Source: Onthophagus taurus
Taxonomy: Eukaryota; Arthropoda; Insecta; Coleoptera; Scarabaeidae
Assembly: GCF_036711975.1 (NCBI RefSeq)
Contig: NC_091972.1
Span: 21,705,001 to 21,769,000 of the forward strand
DNA: 64,000 nucleotides
Reading direction: 5' to 3'
Shown here: one piece after another, positions 58,928-64,000 of the stretch
How positions within the stretch are numbered: the first letter of the stretch is position 1
Layout: the number at the start of each line of letters is the position of its first letter
Notes under the pieces: model-generated
What the model saw: only the letters and a program-made list of their open reading frames with translations
What the model was told of the DNA's origin: nothing
The model's database searches: none
Program-made: the position numbers and the translations under genes

Positions 58928-58937
58928 GTATATAAGA
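58928..58937 (+). promoter_or_regulatory. TATA box of the 58985 gene
   Basis: gtatataaga lies about 50 bases before the ATG. It is preceded by aatcgttatctac, which carries a GATA-factor core (TTATCT). Both features are conserved in the inverted paralogue at 46303. Confidence 0.55.
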
Positions 58938-58984
58938 AGTGAACACTTTTTGAGAATCATACGTATTCAAATTAATACAGTACA

Positions 58985-59263
58985 ATGAAATTCTTGGCAG
59001 CTTTAGTTGCGATCTTCGCTTTCATTTACCTCTGCTCAGCTGGTAAGTTAATTAAGAATCTATTTGGTAGCTATACTTAACAAATAATTTGATGTCCAGA
59101 TACTTGCTGTACAAACCAGAATGAAGTGTATGCAAATGGAACAGTGTGTGATACCGTATGTGGAACAGTAGGTTGCCCAATTCAAACGCTCGTACCAGTT
59201 CTACGTTGCCAATGTGCTTCAGGTTTTTGCAGAGACGAATGGAACGTCTGTGTGTCGGTCTAA
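58985..59263 (+). CDS. Small secreted cysteine-rich TIL-like peptide, intact (73 aa)
   Basis: The exons are 58985-59042 and 59100-59263, with a 57-bp GT-AG intron in the same position and phase as in the three related genes. The signal peptide is MKFLAALVAIFAFIYLCSA. The mature part has nine cysteines (CCTNQNEVYANGTVCDTVC, then GC, LRCQC, GFC and NVC). It shares the NExxxxxxxCDTxC and RCxC blocks with the 58331-58641 product but is shorter and lacks its GYxRxxxGxC end, so the TIL assignment is weaker here. AATAAA overlaps the stop codon (59262-59267) and another follows at 59316-59321. A secreted defence or protease-inhibitor role is inferred from size, cysteines and duplication. Confidence 0.8.
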
Positions 59264-62200
59264 TAAACAATCATATGAAAAAAATTTGTCGCTTGAAATA
59301 TGTGCCTTCTTGAATAATAAAGTTCTATATTAAAAGCAATTTAAATTTTACTTCTAACTCTCCTATATTTAAAAGGCAATTATATCTAAAATGAATAAGT
59401 GTTAATCGAATAAGTGTTATTTAAATATACATGCAGAATTCCGAAATATTTCGATATCAACGACAAATAGTGATCATAAAAACAAGCCACGAGGTGGTTA
59501 TTATTAATAAATTGATATATCATTTAATTCTTGTAAATCTTTTCAAGCATTACGTCTATAATTTGCAGTGATTTGTTCACTATCATTGAATTTGCAAGCT
59601 GGTTATTAGAGAGTAAAACTTTGCATAAAAACTGCTACAGGTTTAGGCTCATGAGTTCGGATAAAGGTTCAGAACGTTCAGGTATTTTGTGTAGAATGTG
59701 AAGTTACCAATTCAATCTTTCATATTTCTGGTATAAGTCGATGTAAATTATCCAGCAATTCAGAAAAGATATTTTCCAAGAACCTGGGATATAAAGGATT
59801 TATTAAGCAAAGAATTACAGTTCCAAGTGTTGTGAACGTTCGTAGTACTTGCTTTTAATAAGTTCCTTTCCGGTTGATGATATATCCATTAGAGTATCTA
59901 CCGAGTTGTTTAAGGTCGTTTATTGCATTAATCGCTAAGTTAATAACAGTTCATTCTGTTACGGTTACCCTACTGTAAGATCCAATAGAGACAGAGGATG
60001 GTAGTTGAAGTTTATATGTACAAGCCTGAAATAGAAAATATTGGTCGTAGTCCAACCAGTACTTCTGTTTTACCTAATAAAAATATTTAGAGGTAGCAGA
60101 TTCAACATGTTCTTCGTGGTGATTCCAATGCTGTTCTCCATTGTTATCGTTGTATTAGGTACATTGCTTTGTGTGTGTGATATAACATATATGTATATAT
60201 TCCAGAAAGCGAAGAAGTAGTTAGAGGATCATTTTGGCCATTCTATCACTTATTAAAGACAATCTCTATAGATTGTCATTCTTTTATGCCGGCATATTGG
60301 TCATAATTTAATTCAAAGTCAGCTTCTGAACATTATATACACCTTATTACAAAATATATATAAATTTATATTTATATAATTTATATGTATGTTAAAATAT
60401 GTCTAAACAGTACATCATTGCAGGTGCAAAATGTCTACAAGATGATCTAAACGTTTCTACAATCTAACGAAGCTATTAATCCAGATTTTATTCCACTGTT
60501 GGTATTAAAAATCTTTTCATTCCGCACTAGAGTTGTGAGTATCACAAAGAAGACCAGTTGGATAATTGGAGGATTTTTCTTTGTTTCATCTATACCAGAC
60601 ATCAAAGAAAACAAGTCAATATCCCATAATATCCGAGATAAAAAAGACAAAAAGATAGGAAATGTAACCGAGACATTCCTACAACTTTTAGAACTATATT
60701 TAATTGAGCTAATCAATTGCAACAAATTTGAAGGTTAAATAATTTTCTTAGCATCAATATGTTGATGAGGATTAAGAAGATATCACATCTCTTAAAGGGA
60801 GTGTTAATTGGTTGCTTTGACTTGCTTTAACTACAACTTGTTTTAGACACACTGTCTGAGGCTATCGTATAAAGCGTTACAAACCCTTACAAAATCAAGA
60901 ACTTTAAAACGATTCATCTGGCCAAACATACCATGTTAATAAATAGACTCGTAATGTAGGAGGTGAGTTTGCGCGAAATATGTAGTAGATAAAGTAGATG
61001 ACAATCTATCTTTATTACATCTTGTTATTTTCTACAGAAGGTTTAACTGCAGTTATTTCAGAAATTAGATTTATTGCTCCCACTTTATAATTCATTAAGA
61101 AAATCAGTTGCTTAAACAAGTAAAAAGAATGTTTGTATGAAAAAGTTATATAATAAAAGTCAACATATACATATAAAAGGTTTTATCATATTTCACACAA
61201 CAATAAATATTAGGATGACATAAATAGCTATTATGTTATTAAATATAATAATTTGATAGCAAAGTTATCTTTTACGCACAATGCGTTTACGCTATCATAA
61301 TTTTAAATTAAGATGTAATAAAGAGCACGTTGGCCTCATTTAAACAGTCTCTAAAAAATAAATAAATCCAAGGACATGAATTCTTTATAATATAAAATCT
61401 AAGATGAACGCTCAGCTCGAATGCGAGTGTATTAGTTTACACGGAAAGAATGAAATCAAAATAAAAATGAATCAAAAAAGTTTAACAACACTGTTAAAAT
61501 TAAACACGTTCATAACTCTTTCATTAACAAAATTAATCTAGTACGTATCCAACTGATTCGTTTATAAAGTGCTGTTTATAACTAACAAGTAGACTCGCCA
61601 TGAAACGAATTAAAATTTTTGAAAGACTTTTTCAACGTTCGTTCGGTTGAGTTTAAGAAAAAAGAGCGAAATGGGCAGCCATCACTATTGTGATGATAAG
61701 TGTAAATTGTAATATTTATAAAACGAAAGAAAATGGATTTTTAAATTAATAAACATAATGAAATAAAAAATGTTAAGATGTGGTGTAATATAGATCCGGG
61801 ATAATTTGCAAACTCTTGTAATATTAACATATTTTACAATAAAAGTTTATGCCGCAGCGCGAGTCTCGCGTATACTTAAAAATATTCTCAGCACGAAATT
61901 CCCTTTTTTTGTTTGAACCCTATTTGCAACCGTCCGTTTTATTATGTTTACTGTAGCGCAAACCGCGCGAGAAATATAAAACTGCGAGCGGAATGACCCC
62001 TGAGCAAGATTGCCTAGAAACTGTAGGCGGACACGTACCGGAAACCATCGTCAAAATGCCCACGTTGCCCCTTGCCTTACGTTTATGTCTGTCGTGATTT
62101 AATATGGTTAAAATTTAAACATGTTTTCCAACACGAGTACTTTTAGCAGCCGTAAAAACACTGAGGAAGATTATTAAACTTGCACAAGATTTCTTGAGCG

Positions 62201-62279
62201 ATATTACAACTTTCTAGAATAAATAATCAAAAGCAATTTTTTTTTCGTTATTAAACCATTTAGTTACACAATAAGAAAA
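59264..62279. other. Intergenic stretch without recognisable features
   Basis: The stretch is AT-rich, with a slightly CpG-rich patch at 61840-62090. The overlapping opposite frames at 60447-60738 have no domain or splice support. No repeat match within the window was found. Confidence 0.5.
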
Positions 62280-62540
62280 TAAAATAAAGATAATAAATGT
62301 ACAACAACTTAGCACTGAACAATAACTAGAACTAGAAGCACTATTACTAGAACTAACAATAGACCTAGAAGTGGAAACATTCGGGTTTAGTCGTGCGTCT
62401 CTCAAGACGGTTAAACCCAAATTTTTCTAGTTCTAGGTCGAACTAACACTACGCCTAGAACTAGATACATATGGGTTTAGCGTCGTAAGAGACGGATGGC
62501 TAAACCCGAATCGTTTCTAGTTCTAGGTTTAGTGTTGGTT
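62280..62540. repeat. CTAGAACTAG foldback repeat
   Basis: Positions 62448-62482 (cgcctagaactagatac...gggtttagc) and 62500-62531 (gctaaacccgaatcgtttctagttctagg) are inverted copies around the centre gtcgtaagagacggatg. A similar but less symmetric pair lies at 62320-62445. The unit actagaactagaa with a gggtttagyc core recurs at least four times. It looks like a nested pair of small foldback elements. It abuts the 3' end of the LINE that follows. Confidence 0.65.
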
Positions 62541-62544
62541 CTAC

Positions 62545-64000
62545 TCGTATGTCTGTATGGATTGGGGAGTGCATGCAAAACCGCACGCCACACTTAGGCC
62601 CCATTGGGCCCCTTGTGCATCCTCCCATTACACACTCTGGTCACATCCACCTGCCTAAGGATTTACCAAAGGCTAGGACAGCTCCTAGAGGTGCATTCCT
62701 GATGTCATCTGTGGTTGGCCATTCCTCCCCGAAGGTCCTCATTCTGAGGTCGGTCAGAGAGGGGCAATCACACAAAATGTGTTTAACCGTCTCGTCATCC
62801 TGGTCACGGGCTCGACAGAGAGGAGAGTCAGCAAGCTTCATGTTTTGAAGGTGCTTATTTACTTTACAGTGTCCCGTGAGGAGACCTGTGGCAGTGCGAA
62901 GGGCACTTTTACCGAGCCCTACGAAGAACTGGGCTGTTGCGGCTGAAGGATATTTTAACAATTCCTTGGCGAGATGACAGGCCGGGGTACGGTCCCACCC
63001 GTTTAAAAATTCTTTTGCGGGTAATGTGCTTTATTAACTCGATATGAGTGGCTAAGGAGGGGGTAATTATCGGCTCGGGTGCACAGGGCGCTCTACCGGC
63101 AGCACGTTTGGCTAGCCTGTCCGCGTGGTTGTTACCCTTGGAGCCGGAATGCCCTTTAATCCACTGGTTTCTGACAGAATTGTATTTCGCGGCCTCCTCC
63201 AGTGCTTTGTGACAATCCATAACTACTGCAGACGTTATAATAACTGTGCTTAAAGCTAAAAGAGATTGTTTACTGTCTGTAAAAATAGTAAAACACTTAC
63301 CCCGCTTGTTGGATTCAACAATGCAGTCAGCAGCTAGTTTAATAGCAGTTAGTTCCGCTTGTATGACGGTGGTGCTGGACCCTAAAGGTTCTGAGAGGCG
63401 AATCAGGGGATCGTGAGAGAATACCCCCGGGCCTGCACCATTTCGTCCTTTTGAACCATCAGTGTAGATCTTTAAAGTTCTATGTACATCTACAACTGTG
63501 GGACTGACGTGGGTGAGGTACTTCCTTGAGAAAACATATTTTGCTGGTCTGTGATCAGTCTTACACTCGAGTAGGGGTGTGTCTAACACTGCTTCCCTCT
63601 AGAGTGTTGAACTGCTGTCAGCGTCCTCATCCTTCATAGTTCCTACTGATTGTAGTCGTTTCATGGTTACCAACGCCACTTCCTGGATATATAGGTTGAG
63701 TAGTGGTAAATTTAACATGATTTCCATGGCCGCTGTGGGGGTTGATCGCAGCGCACCTGTAACATACAGACACGCGAGTCTCTGTATTCTATTAAGTGCA
63801 GTGGTGGCGGTAGACTTAGAAGTTCTAGTCCACCATACCACCGCACCGTAAGTTAGCATTGGTCGAACAACGGCGGTGTAGATCCACAGGGCTATCTTGG
63901 GAGACAGACCCCAAGTCCTCCCGACAGCCCTCCGGCACTGGCCGAAGGCGACACAAGCTTTATTAACTCTATTGTCTAGGTGGGATTTCCACGATAGACA
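62545..64000 (-). mobile_element. RNase-H-containing LINE (I/Loa-like group), 3' part, cut by the window edge
   Basis: The element enters from the right edge and reads on the minus strand: C-terminal part of the reverse transcriptase region, RNase H, a zinc-knuckle-like end, and a 3' UTR down to about 62545. It is inactivated by one in-frame stop and one single-base frameshift. A 3' scrap of the same family lies at 56122-56250. Confidence 0.85.
62641..64000 (-). pseudogene. LINE pol C-terminus with RNase H (nonsense plus frameshift)
   Basis: From the edge the frame reads SWKSHLDNRVNKA, LTYGAVVWW and LNRIQRLACLYVTGALRSTP, the region after the RT domain in I/Loa-type LINEs. A TAG at 63601-63599 interrupts it. 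The same frame resumes through RNase H: IYTDGSKGRNG, VIQAELTAIKLA, IFTDSKQSLLAL and GNNHADRLAKRAA, so all four catalytic residues (D, E, D, D) are present. An extra base in a T run at 63013-63016 shifts the frame. After it comes FLNGWDRTPACHLAKELL (62990 region), TGLLTGHCKVNKHLQ and a Cys-His block where CRAC has become CRAR and VKHILCDCP follows. It ends at 62641. Two single-base repairs would open the whole frame, so the copy is young. Confidence 0.9.

Noticed and set aside
60447..60738. Two overlapping frames on opposite strands
   Set aside because: Neither shows a domain or a splice pattern. Mutual shadows in AT-rich DNA.
62549..62848. 99-codon plus-strand frame
   Set aside because: Antisense to the LINE 3' UTR and zinc-knuckle region.
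1..64000. CRISPR arrays, bacterial operons, rRNA or tRNA genes, LTR retroviruses
   Set aside because: I looked for regular spacers, Shine-Dalgarno-led gene strings, conserved rRNA phrases, tRNA cloverleafs and gag/pol/env order, and found none.

Overview
The window is AT-rich animal DNA, almost certainly from an insect nuclear genome. The strongest evidence is an intact four-exon insect odorant-receptor-type gene, with short GT-AG introns throughout and a crowd of transposable elements typical of arthropods. A beetle is a reasonable guess but the sequence does not prove it. There are no bacterial, CRISPR, rRNA or tRNA features. Most open reading frames longer than 60 codons are either transposon remnants or chance.

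Left third (1-17,900). The window opens inside a Penelope-like retroelement (PLE). A partial inverted copy (1-1500) lies head-to-head with a complete copy that has an intact 874-residue reverse transcriptase/GIY-YIG ORF (1828-4452) between two direct ~310-bp pLTRs. Next come a transposon ORF remnant (4819-5229), small foldbacks, an RNase-H LINE remnant (about 10985-11690), a decayed second PLE (about 13757-15975), and two unclassified repeat families. Both families recur in inverted orientation near 24-27 kb. A third repeat (16.3-17.1 kb) carries a nested 0.5-kb inverted-repeat insertion.

Host-gene island (17,900-22,800). A frameshifted exon of a soluble adenylate cyclase (ADCY10-like) gene lies on the minus strand. 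It is followed on the plus strand by the odorant receptor (18972-21270), whose first intron is filled by a ~164-bp higher-order tandem repeat. An unidentified two-exon gene 3' end (22365-22806) lies on the minus strand.

Middle (22,800-45,800). Repeats alternate with long stretches in which I see nothing. The recognisable pieces are a compound inverted repeat at 24.3-26.2 kb holding a perfect 40-bp inverted-repeat insertion; a three-unit tandem repeat; decayed ORFs of three DNA-transposon types (an unassigned DDE-like family, a possible RAG1/Transib-like protein, and Tc1/mariner); LINE fragments; and a hammerhead-ribozyme-like motif at 32.5 kb.

Right third (45,800-64,000). Two divergently transcribed pairs of tiny secreted cysteine-rich (TIL-like, probably protease-inhibitor-type) genes lie at 46.0-47.0 kb and 58.3-59.3 kb. 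The pairs are inverted duplicates. In the right pair both genes look intact. In the left pair one has a nonsense codon and the other has lost a cysteine and its normal stop. Between the pairs lie a ~3-kb foldback element (48569-51537), whose spacer holds a consistent four-exon 43-residue reading frame, and an inactivated CR1/L2-group LINE (about 51785-55396, minus). Further LINE fragments follow. The right edge cuts through a minus-strand RNase-H LINE with one nonsense codon and one frameshift.

All homology calls come from recognition of motifs by eye. No database search was possible.
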